Below, piece by piece: positions 54,660 through 64,000 of a DNA stretch of 64,000 nucleotides. A program made the position numbers and the translations under genes. The stretch is from Trissonchulus latispiculum (taxonomy: Eukaryota; Nematoda; Enoplea; Enoplida; Ironidae): positions 1 through 64,000 of the forward strand of contig JASAND010006683.1 in NCBI GenBank assembly GCA_030248195.1, in the 5' to 3' direction. How positions within the stretch are numbered: position 1 is the first letter of the stretch; each line of letters begins with the position of its first letter. The notes beneath the pieces were generated by a model. It did not search any database. It was not told the DNA's origin and saw only the letters and a program-made list of their open reading frames with translations.

Positions 54660-57600
54660 CTGAAAGCAATAGTGAACAAGTACATATATAGTATGCATCG
54701 ATGGTTGGCATCATGAAGTGCGCAGGTTTACTATGTAATATGAACTTAAACCTATTTGGAACTGAAAAATATTAAATTCTAGATACTAGAAGAGTTTTTC
54801 AAGAAGAATAGAATTTTTAGAATTAATGACCGTTATTTTTTCAATATTCTGCTCACAGTCTTTTTGGCTGGGAGAAATAAATAACAAAAACAAACTATAC
54901 ACAAGGTAAGGGTAAAAAAGGTAAAATGACTCCTGGAGATAATTCCAACCTTTAGAAGGTTATGGGGTGTCGGTGCTTATCTCAGCCCAAAGCCAGTAGC
55001 AATAACTCAAATGTTGACTACATCTGTAGAAGGGGTGGGGGCAGCCCTTCACCAAGCTTACGCCAGAACACACACTCTGTTATCTTCCCACCGCGGTACC
55101 CATTTACCGACCAGTTAGGGGTAGACAGCTGGCATGGATGGAGCCCACGTCAAACCGACATGTGCTTAGTTGTTCAAGGGGATTTGTGAAAGCCTTGTGG
55201 CAGCGAGGATTCGAACCTCGGAATATTGGATCTTCAGACGAACGCCTTAGCCACTCGGCCGTTACGGAAGAAACTACAAACTAAGCAGTAGTAGTTAGCT
55301 CAGTCAACAGTGCATAAAATATAAGAGTATATATAACAAGTTTCACAAACAAAGGTAATGTACTCTGTGCTCTAACGGTTACATCCGCCTGAAAATCTGA
55401 AAACTGCTCAGCAAGCTGCCTCTTTGGTGAAATGAGAGAATCCGACGAAAGCTTAGTGCACAGTCTACTGTGTAGAAAAAACCGCACCTGAAATCCATCA
55501 AACTGAGGTGCAGTAAAATGAGGCGGGGGCGGTGGCGGTGGATGGGAAAGCGGTCCGTTCATGGCCGCATGGTTCCCGCTGGTCGTTCCATGATGATGAT
55601 GATGATGATGGAGTTGGTGATAGCTGGATCCAACCGGAAGCCCGTTCTGGGGCAGACCACCCAGGAAGGGCGCCCCCGAAGGAGCCCCCGGAGGGAGGAC
55701 GGAGGAGGAAACCCTTGAATTAGAGGAAACCCCTATCCCGGCACCGCCAAACTGTGGAGGTGGATAGAACTGGTGCTGCGGTTGCTGTGGCGTGCTGCCA
55801 AACAGCTGGGCAGCACCGCCAGCCGAGACGTGCTGCAGGGCAGCGGCCAGGTGGTCTTTGCTGCCGCCGCTGCCAGCCGCATGACTGAGCGGCGGTGGCG
55901 GAGTTGCCATGAAAGAGGACACAGAGGAGGCAGAGACAACCTCCCCGGCAGAAGGTAGAAAACTGGAACTGGGTGGATGCAGACTGGTGCTGCTGCCTCC
56001 GCCTCCGCCGTCCAGAGAAATGCGGCGCTCAGAGGTGACCTGCGGTGCCCCCGGGTGCGGTGGTGGCGGTGGTGGGAAAAATCCAGCCGGATTAATCAGG
56101 GCACCTCCTAGGGAGTCACCTGCGGCACCCAAATCCAACAAACCGCCGGCCCCAGGCGGCAGCTGGTGGGGCTGTTGGGAGCGGACAAACACCTGTTCCA
56201 GCTGGGTTTGCAGCTGGGCAATGCCGGCCGTGATATCGTTGAGGCCCTCTACCATCGGCCCGTTCCCAATGGAGCCCCAACCACCGTTTCCGTTGTTTCG
56301 ACCGTCTGAAACAAAAAATGCAACATGAAAAACAAAAACATAAAAATGAAACTGAAAATGACACAAATGAAATCATAACCACAAACTTAAGTTTTAATTG
56401 AAAACATCTATTTCTAGGTTAAATCCAGATATTTTTGAGAATTTTAACGATTCTCCATGAAAAACGCCAAAAACACTAATTTTGGCTATCCTTGCAAACC
56501 TCCCTCCCCCCCCCCCCGGATGCCGCCACATCCGGAAAAAACCCTAAACAATACACTGCATACCCGAGTTAAGGGCAGCTGCCAACAGATCCCAACTGAT
56601 CCCACCGACGGACACCGAGGTCACAGCGGATGTGGGTGTGACAGGTGTGGGAGGTGGGATGGAGGACATCTGCTGCTGCAAGGCGGATGAGTCGTCCAGG
56701 TGCTGCTGCTGCTGGTGGTGATGGTGGTGCTGTGGTTGGTGGTGCTGATCAGCGGCTGAGGTGACCACAGTGCCACTGTGGTTGCTGATGCTGCAGGTGG
56801 CACCGGAGGAGACCACCTGGTGACGCTGCTGCTGCAGCTGCTGCTGCTGCTGAAGGGGTTCGGAGGATGTGGAGGACTGCGAGAGCGGGGGCGTGGGAGT
56901 GATCGGTGCTCCGACCCCGCTGACACTGGTGCCGACGCCATCTAGACTACCGTCTGAAACAAACACAGAATATACAAAGAACAACTCAAAATAGCCATAC
57001 ACAGAGTTCGATATTTCAGTGAAATGTTGCAAACTTGACGTTCATATTTAAGTTTAAATTATTCCCTCCTATCCCCCACAGATTTCGAAATAGGAATAAA
57101 AGCTTAGATCCAACACAAGCAAACGTCAAAAACCATAGACTGTACAACTAACAACTGTAGAAAACACAGCTGGAAAAACATGGAAGTGGATCAAATACTC
57201 ACCAATTCCCAAGGTAGCCGTTGCAGAGGCCGGTCGTGGCAGTGAGATGGGTGAAAAGTAGGATGACTGATTCTCACCACCACCAGCGGACTGGTGATGC
57301 TGGGAACAGTCCAGACTGCTGTATCGACCACTGCCGACTCCCAGGTCGCCAAGGTCCGTTCCCCCGGCAGCGGCCTGAAGGGAGATGGAATCCGTGGAAT
57401 TGGGCGTGCCAGGACGATTGATGGTCAGTGGACCGTAGCCCGGTGAAGGATAGTAGGTAGAGCCGCCAGAAGAGCCGGCGCCGGCTGGCTGGGCGCCACC
57501 GGTCATTTTCAGACCACCAGTGGGTGGAGTTGTCATGACGTATGGATTGGGCGGCTGTGAATGCACGCTATGAGTAGAATTGCTGCTAGGAACTCCTCCA

Positions 57601-60600
57601 GCGCTACCGCTGGGCGATGCAGTCGAACTGTAGCCGGCGGCTCCGTCAGTGCCAGATGTTGGCGGACGCTCGCCACCAGAAATCCCCACTCCAGTTGACT
57701 GTTGTTGTTGCTGCTGCTGCTGAGGTGACGTATTAAGGGAACCAGGGGCCCCTCCCAGGGGGCTGGGGCGCGAAGGCGGTGCAATGGTAGGCGAGAAGCT
57801 GGCATTCCCACTGTTGCTCCCATAGACACTGAGACTATCACCGAAACGAGGCCCTCCCGCTGTCGCCGACTGACCACCGTCAGAGGAGCCCAGGGGTCCC
57901 GGAGCAGCACCTCCACTAGGTGGCGTGGTTTGGGGCTGTGGAGGACCGCCGGAACGATAGCCAGGGGCACGTGACTGGTCACCACTGCTGGAAGGTGATG
58001 AATTGGGTCCAGCGATCCCACTACCACCACCACCACCACTACCACCACCGCTACCAACTGCGGCAGCAAATCCAGCAGCACTCCTGCTGGAAGCACTCCC
58101 GGAGGCAGCACTGACCGAAATCGGTCGGATGGAGCTGGTACTGGTGGCCACCGAAGTGACACCAAGGGCAGCCACGCTGGCAAAATTCATCCGACGACCG
58201 GCAGCCATCAGCAACTTTGTGGTAGAACCGGAGCCAGGTCCACCGCCGGTGCCAACGGCCGGACCAGGAGACGGCGAGTTGGCCTTTTGATTCCAGACAT
58301 TGGGCGTGGCAAAGGGACTGTACTCGCCGCCCTGAAGCTGGGACGACTGCTTGCTGCTGCTAGCGGCAGCAGAGGCTAGTGGAGGACTATCCGTGGAGCG
58401 GGTTGCGGCCGAATCAACCAGGTTGGACGAACCGCCGGCAAATCCACTGGTGGCCCCGGCAAACGAGTAGGTAACTCGCGTTGTGGTTTCCGTCGTCGAA
58501 TTGTTGCTACTCAGGTAGCCTGGCGGCGGCCGGGCATCCGTGGACAGCAGTGAAGGAATCGATCGAATATGGTGACCAGTGGCCGAGCCTAGGCCCATGG
58601 ATACTGGTACAGTGGAGGCAGAAGAGGACGCGGTCAGTCGCATTCCGCCTCCGGTGCCACTGTGACTGGTCCAGACGGATATTTCCGGAAATCCACCACC
58701 TGCGGAGCGGCCTGGAACATGATTGGCCAGGCCAGCGGCGGAGTTGGGAATCTGGCCGGCCACAGCGGCGCTAGTGGCTGACTGCGGCTTCCCAGCTGTG
58801 GCAGCCGCAGTGGCGCCAGCTGGGATTAAGATCGTTCCGGCGCTACCCGCCGTTCCTCGAACTTGAGCGTAGTCGGCCAGGGCTCGAGGATCGTTGGCTC
58901 GAACCTTCGATACAATCTCCTGCACTGGGGCATCCGGGTCGTTTATCAGACCGTTTATCATCAGGATAGCCTGACGGATGGCGTCTGAAGGACCTCTGTA
59001 ATAGAAAAAAAGTAAAATCTCTATGTTATGTACACTGAAAAACAAAAGTAATACAGTGCCAAGAAAGGAAATGGCAAAAGTGCCTAGATTAAGGGGAAGT
59101 ACATAGTTTCACGGGTAGTTGCATACAGAGAAAGGCATTAGGCGTTTGTGAGCACTCAAACCCAGTGAGAACTGCTTTTCGTATTTTTTAACGGCATGCA
59201 TCTTTGACAGATCCGCCAGCATGTCTATTTTGTGTCCTGTTGTGAAAGTATAAAGTGTGTTTATCTTGTTTACTCAGACAATTAGAGGTGAGCATAGGGC
59301 TATAAATCAAAGGAAAATTTACAACAAATTAATGATACCTCAGGGTAACCTGACGGTCCTTTTCACCCTTCTGCTGTTTGTCCACCTCAATAAAGGCCCC
59401 CGTAGATTCTCGGATGGCATTGATGTTGTTTCCACCTCGTCCAATAACCCTGGCAATATGCTGGGCAGAAATCAACAGGCGATTGCCCCTACAAAGTAGA
59501 AAGACAAAATAAGACGGTTGGGTTAGAGTGGGCAAGCTCTGTGGAAATTATTATAATATACCTGAGCTATCTGGCTTGGTTGAGCTCATTGGCTCTCTCC
59601 TGTTTCGGACTAAGGCTTTGCCTTAGTGGCTGCATGTAGGCGTTTTTCATTATTTCTTTATATATCTGAGCTGGCAAGATGTTTCGTGAAGGGGGGGACG
59701 GTAGTAGAATGAATGGTGTATTCGAAAGAATAACACCATGAAAGGTTAATTAGGTACATAATTATTAAGTATTTATCAATCCGGTGCGTCCTGAACAGTG
59801 GAAACGTATATATACAACTCGTCCAGCCCAAGCTCTCAGGTGTAAAAAGAAATTTTCCGTACGACCAAAGGAGTAAAGCACAAAACCGAAAACGAAGAAG
59901 AACAAGGTGGAGTAGAAAAATCCGCGTCCGGTTGGGGAACTCCTTCTTGCTGTGGTCGATGCTGCTGGTGATTATCCTTCCACGTACTCCCTGGGGAGCC
60001 TGACCAAGGCGCTAAATGGATTCTGCCTTTGCGGGTTGGTCATCGGTCAGTCATTGGTTATGTCGGAGAACAATTCACAGGGCCCCGTTGCTTAAAATAC
60101 TATTACTCCTGAGACAGGAGTAATTAGTAATGAAATGTCACAAGTAACCGTTGCATAAAAGTCAGGTGTTATTAGTCTGAAAAGTCATTAGTGTCAGCAG
60201 TAAATTCACCCATGAATTTTACTAATGAATACCAACAGTGTTGCATAAAAGTTATTAGTCTGACTATTTTACTGCTGAATATAGCAGTCATTTCTACGGG
60301 TAAATTTTTACTGTGAATTTCGGAAATATTAAGTTTTCTTGATTTCTAAGACGTAACTTTGGGTTTTCTAATCACAACTCGTTTGCATTGCTTTGTGTGC
60401 ACTAATTTCTCCATCTTTTTTATAGTTATGTTCTAATTAGCGGTTTTTGGTAATTTTCTAAATTTGTTTATAGTTACATACAACTAGCTACGCTTTCACA
60501 CATATATTCACACTTGAAATAAATTAAATATATTTCTAATAAATACTGTTATTTACTTCAAAATTTTTACTCCTGAGTTTCTGCCTTAGAACTAGTGAAA

Positions 60601-63600
60601 AATACTCCTGAAAAGTTATTAGTAAATTGTCATAAAAACGTGAATAATTACAAGTAAGGAGTAATAGTTTCATTAGTATTTTATGAAACGCAAATGTCAC
60701 GACTCATGACACTGCTGACACATTACTAATGACAATTCACGAGTAATTACTCCTTACTTTTATGCAACGGGGCCCAGACCTTAAATTATGCTGCCGAGTC
60801 GCTGGGCCTAATGCACTAATCCGTGCTACTATGGCATTCCAGTGGCGTAGACGTGTGCTGGATTGTGGATTGATGGCTCCCTATATGGACTTATCCGCCT
60901 GCCGCCAAAATAGATAGATAGATAGAAGAAGAGTAAAGGAGATTAGATAAATTTTAACCTATCTGATGAATGAAGAATTGATAAACTTAGCTTCAAAAAA
61001 TACTGATACCACAGCATTATGCAGCTGGAAAAACTTAATTCTTCGTGAACTAGGAGACAAAATTACACCAACTTCGTAAATCTAGCGAAAAGACATTTAC
61101 TGATTTGGCAAATATTCTTAGCTGTTAACATTAACGCTTAGTGATAACGTTAACATACCTCCCGTAAGCTCCAAGACACCCTGCAACCATTTTCAATTCC
61201 ATTCACGTTCTAATTCAAACTTTCTTCTAACCTCCGTAAACCCCCCCCCACTACGGTCTTAAGCAGCACATTGTTTACAAACTTTTTCTTTGCATCCAGT
61301 TTCCAGCTGCCGTCCTTTTCAATGGAGCCACTTCTGACAGCCGCAATGACAGTTGTGGAGGCGCCGCCCACTTTGGCCGCTGCGGCTCTGGCCTGTTTCT
61401 GCTGCAGCCAATTGGCCCGCTTGTGTCCGGTGGCACTGCTCCATCCATCCCCGGCTGCACCGCTATCCGCTACAGGAGATAGCTGTGACCTACAAAAGTA
61501 AACAAAATTCAAAAAAATTAGTATGAAAAAATGCGTAGATACATAGGCTAGCTAGAAAATGCTCTTGTGTAGCAACAGATTTATAAACTGACACATAGAT
61601 GTATCAGTCCAAAACGTGGACGGACATAGAGGCAATGTCGCAGCCCAGCCCATGTCTTTTAAAACATATTACGTATTACATATTTTAAGTTCAATCATTG
61701 CCCAGGGTATTTTACGGCCCTCCTCCTAATCGAGCCCCCCGAAATTATCTTTTCCCAAAATCCCCCCTGCCGGGATTTTTGTTCCGCCTGTATGATCTTA
61801 GGAGCCCAAATGTTCGTCCAAAATAGGCAAATTTTCAAAACTATTTTCGACTTTGCCGAAGATTTTTTCGTAAAAATTAAATGTCAATTTTTAGGCTAAA
61901 TTCAAACACTTTTTAGAACATTTTCACTTTCTCCATGCAAAATAAGTCAACAATACTAATTCTTGGCTCTTTTTACAAAACTCCTCCCGAGCCAGGGCGG
62001 GTCCGAGACTCCTCCCCCCTCCCGAAAAAATCCCTAGTCAAACATAAACAACATTCGTGGCCAAATCAGGAGGAAAGGCTGACAAACCACTTACCCAGCC
62101 CAACTGGACTTCTGGGCAGAAAGTGCCGCCTTCCCAGTTCCAGTGAGGGTGGTCTGGGCAGTTGAACGAATGCCGCCATCTAGACTAGCCGAAACCTTTG
62201 ATGTTGCCGACGACATCACCACCGTGGTACTGCCAACACTGGAGGAGGAGGTGGTGGTCAGGGCATTCACGGAACTGCTGGGAGGACCACCCACAGAGGG
62301 ATGGGAGCTGATAGTGTTGTGTTTTTGCTGTTGTTGCTGCTGTTGTTGTTGTTGTTTGCGATTTTCCTTTCGTCTTGCTTCACGTTCACGAATCTGATTT
62401 GTAGCCGATGCGGCCGATGATTTCCCACCGCTAAAAAAATAACGGTACTCACATACTGTAACAAAGCAGCCTGCGACTTAGTTCAACAGGAAGTTAAAAT
62501 TAAATTTTTCCTTTTAAATTACCATCATTATAGAACACCATAAAACACCACAATGAAAAAACATCAGAAAAATACACACTTATATTAAGAAGGGTACTTC
62601 GAGAAGGTTATCTAACAGAATCATTGGAAACGCGAACCTGGTGTCCTACAACTATTGTCCACTCACCCCGCAGTGACCTTGCTGCATGTATGCATGCGTA
62701 TAGCCAAAGTGCAGATGTAGTACATTGTTGTGTAGGTTGGGACGCGGCAATAAGGAACTGACCAAATGCAGAGCAAACTATAATGCTGTTATTAATTAGC
62801 TTAATGTGATTTGCTCGCAACCCAACATCCCAAAGCCAAAATACAACACACGTATACGCCCAGGCGCGTAGCCAGGGGGGGGGAGGGGGGCATGTCCTCC
62901 CCGAAATCAGAGACGAAAGAGAAAATTTTAACACCAAATCAGAATTCTGATCGATATTTCCAAAAAAATTCGCCTGCGGCGCTAATTTTCCACGAAAATA
63001 CCACAAAAATAGCAGCATGCACTTGAAACCGGATTCTACAGGTTCCGATTCAACACTAATTTCTGATAAATTTTGGCTTGCCCTCCTCCGAAATTTTTTC
63101 TGGCTACGCTTGTGTATACGCTTGTAGCTAAATAAATACGTACCTTTGCTGGGCATTCATTTGACCTCTGGATCCTGCAGCCGCAGAACCCTTTGAATTA
63201 CGTCCACCGGCCGCTGCAATCTCCCTTCTCGAGGCGGCCGTGGTGGCGCCGGAAGAAGCGTTAGACGGGCCAGGCGGTGACACTGACCTAAGATAGCGTT
63301 CGGGAGAGGCTGATTTTGACGTGTCAGTGGACAGGGGCACGGAGCCCGACTTTGTGGTGACATCTTCCGGGCTGCTTTCCTTGCCGCTGCCAGCACCGAC
63401 TCCATGGTGACCCTCTGTTGCGGAAGGATGGAGACTGGAGAGGGCCGGGACCCGCATATTGTCCGAGGGAATATCTGGAAAAGAAATGAAAATGAAAAAA
63501 TAGGCTGAGCATTAAATCAAAAACGTTATCTGAGAACGCCACCGATCAAAGCAAAGTGGATGCAAAAATTGCGTCAAAATTATGTGCATTGTTCTGCATA

Positions 63601-63811
63601 GACTGAGTATGCATCAAAATACATCACACACACAATTTTCAAATAATTCAGATAATTAGTAATTCTAAAAGACGTTACCAAATAACGAGAATGCAATAGT
63701 TAATCTTAATTATTTAATTAATTATTCAAGTCTAGAAACCGATAAAAGACGTTACCATCTTCGTTCGCGTCATCGTCCTTATCAAGTTTACAATCACAAT
63801 CATCCTGTGAC
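54213..63811 (-). CDS. MASK / ANKHD1-type ankyrin-repeat and KH protein, C-terminal half
   Basis: Nine exons (63756-63811, 63144-63474, 62095-62430, 61283-61489, 59339-59488, 57203-58995, 56564-56953, 55488-56305, 54213-54659) join in frame to about 1,500 codons. From the N side: an acidic stretch (DKDDDANED), Ser/Pro-rich linker, a charged-Gln segment (REREARRKENRKQ), DGSWKLDAKKK, then one KH domain (ISAQHIARVIGRGGNNINAI) with the GRGG nucleic-acid loop, followed by QAILMINGLINDP. The rest is a long low-complexity tail rich in Ser, Gly, Pro, Gln and His. MASK proteins are large scaffolds acting in Hippo/Yorkie and receptor-kinase signalling; the KH domain should bind RNA. The ankyrin repeats lie beyond the right edge. 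The last exon is not settled: the frame reads past 54,213 into a stop at 54,141, but a strong donor (CAG|GTGGGT) argues for splicing. Confidence 0.93.
54660..55487 (-). other. MASK intron with tRNA pseudogene
   Basis: Nothing beyond the tRNA-like sequence at 55,195-55,268. Confidence 0.5.
55195..55268 (-). pseudogene. tRNA pseudogene, Ser/Leu-like
   Basis: Minus strand: GGCCGAGTGGCTAAGGCG, loop CTGAAGA and a perfect T arm CGAGG-TTCGAAT-CCTCG. The 3' acceptor side CTGCCAC has no 5' partner and the anticodon stem is broken. It sits in a MASK intron. Confidence 0.6.
55488..56305 (-). CDS. MASK exon (Pro/His-rich)
   Basis: 818 bases, phase 1 in and 0 out; contains a short helix-forming segment (LNDITAGIAQLQTQLEQVF) and several poly-Pro and poly-His runs; ends APQFDGFQ at donor GTGCGG. 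Confidence 0.85.
56564..56953 (-). CDS. MASK exon (Gln/His-rich)
   Basis: 390 bases, phase 1 at both ends; poly-Gln and poly-His tracts, ends SVGGISWDLLAAALNSG. Confidence 0.85.
57203..58995 (-). CDS. MASK exon: KH C-terminal helix and long Ser/Gly-rich tail
   Basis: 1,793 bases; begins GPSDAIRQAILMINGLINDPD, completing the KH fold, then about 560 residues of Ser, Gly, Ala, Pro and Thr with a poly-Gln run (eight Q). Donor GTGAGT. Confidence 0.93.
59339..59488 (-). CDS. MASK exon: KH domain core
   Basis: 150 bases; NRLLISAQHIARVIGRGG, NINAIREST, FIEVDKQ and the last strand VTLR. The GRGG loop is intact. Confidence 0.95.
59489..61282 (-). other. MASK intron upstream of the KH exon
   Basis: Contains the inverted-repeat element at 60,080-60,774 and a (GATA)n run near 60,908-60,926. 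Confidence 0.55.
60080..60774. mobile_element. Element with GGGCCCCGTTGC inverted ends
   Basis: Starts GGGCCCCGTTGCTTAAAA and ends TTTTATGCAACGGGGCCC. GTTGCATAAAAGT recurs internally near 60,151 and 60,240, and ATTACTCCT..GGAGTAAT words are frequent. No frame; in a MASK intron. Confidence 0.75.
61283..61489 (-). CDS. MASK exon (before the KH domain)
   Basis: 207 bases; ends DGSWKLDAKK, the counterpart of the W-K-E-V..KK segment just before the KH domain. I use the donor GTTTGT at 61,282 because it alone gives the phase needed to join the KH exon; the frame otherwise continues into C-rich intron. Confidence 0.78.
61490..62094 (-). other. MASK intron
   Basis: C-rich stretches (CCCCCCGAAATT, CTCCCCCCTCCCG) around 61,730-62,020 suggest a degraded element; otherwise nothing. 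Confidence 0.4.
62095..62430 (-). CDS. MASK exon (charged, poly-Gln)
   Basis: 336 bases; NQIREREARRKENRKQ followed by eleven Gln, then Ser/Thr-rich, ending SAQKSSWAG. The charged helix is found in the family ahead of the KH domain. Confidence 0.82.
62860..63113. mobile_element. hAT-like MITE with 8-bp target duplication
   Basis: 254 bases with ends CCAGGCGCGTAGCCAG and CTGGCTACGCTTGT, flanked on both sides by GTATACGC (62,852-62,859 and 63,114-63,121). An 8-bp duplication is typical of hAT elements. In a MASK intron, about 30 bases from the next splice donor. Confidence 0.8.
63144..63474 (-). CDS. MASK exon (Ser/Pro/Ala-rich)
   Basis: 331 bases, phase 1 in and 2 out; DIPSDNMRVPALSS.. to GQMNAQQ. 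Possible phosphorylation sites SPER and SVSPPGP. Confidence 0.8.
63756..63811 (-). CDS. MASK exon (acidic)
   Basis: 56 bases; encodes SQDDCDCKLDKDDDANED. Acceptor TCGTTGCAG, donor GTAACG; phase 2 in, 1 out. The gene continues beyond 64,000. Confidence 0.75.
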
Positions 63812-63914
63812 CTGCAACGAAAAGTATAGTATGCAAATTAAATTCTACACGAGGCATGTATGGTGATAGCTGTACTTGCTAAAAGTGTTCACTGAATAAA
63901 GTTATCCACACAAG

Positions 63915-64000
63915 CAGTGACGCACATAGAAATTCTTTTCGAGAGAGGCCTCCAAAGCAATTGGGCGTCCAGTTGAAAAATCCTTGAAAACGAAAAAAAC
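63915..64000. mobile_element. Left end of CAGTGRCGCACATAG element, cut by window edge
   Basis: CAGTGACGCACATAGAAATTCTTTTCGAGAG matches the end at 53,536; the element runs off the window. Confidence 0.5.

Noticed and set aside
55518..58774. Several plus-strand frames opposite MASK exons
   Set aside because: Antisense shadows of low-complexity coding repeats.

Overview
This window is animal nuclear DNA: AT-rich, with spliced genes (GT..AG introns, AATAAA poly(A) signals) and a very high load of short non-autonomous transposable elements. Two genes belong to conserved animal families. One is the Cdk5 activator p35. The other is the C-terminal half of the ankyrin-repeat/KH protein MASK (ANKHD1 family). 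Its KH core (GRGG followed by NINAIRE) looks more like protostome than vertebrate copies, so I infer a protostome invertebrate, but I cannot name the species.

Layout. 1.6-3.2 kb (minus): large 3' exon of a secreted-type MACPF/perforin-like protein with three C-terminal cysteine repeats; its first exon was not found. 3.2-12.6 kb: no gene; a TRIM-like direct-repeat element, foldback elements and a 1.9-kb satellite with higher-order organisation. 12.6-23.4 kb (plus): a five-exon gene for a small secreted protein made of two copies of an 8-cysteine module; every intron is phase 1. It matches no family I recognise and is the most novel coding feature here. Its introns hold a 1.35-kb imperfect palindrome and an AACCC-rich element carrying two tRNA-like sequences with a CUA anticodon. 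23.7-30.0 kb: nested foldback elements and a small MITE family. 31.1-35.9 kb (plus): a four-exon gene for a short BPI/LBP-like (TULIP-fold) secreted protein whose last intron contains a non-LTR retrotransposon (endonuclease plus reverse transcriptase). 36-40.5 kb: transposon debris and microsatellites. 40.6-42.0 kb (plus): intronless Cdk5 activator. 43.4-44.4 kb: TTAA-bounded element. 45.7-46.0 kb (minus): a possible single-pass membrane microprotein. 46.1-53.6 kb: nested palindromes and a GGGTACCC-rich element, lying downstream of MASK. 54.2-63.8 kb (minus): nine MASK exons; the gene continues beyond the right edge and its last exon is uncertain.

The genes are independent transcription units and do not form a pathway. 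The MACPF, 8-Cys and BPI-like proteins are all of secreted type; a shared role in defence or egg/secretory biology is only speculation. A recurring theme is AT-rich elements whose ends consist of repeated short GC-rich, often self-complementary words, with a different word at each locus.
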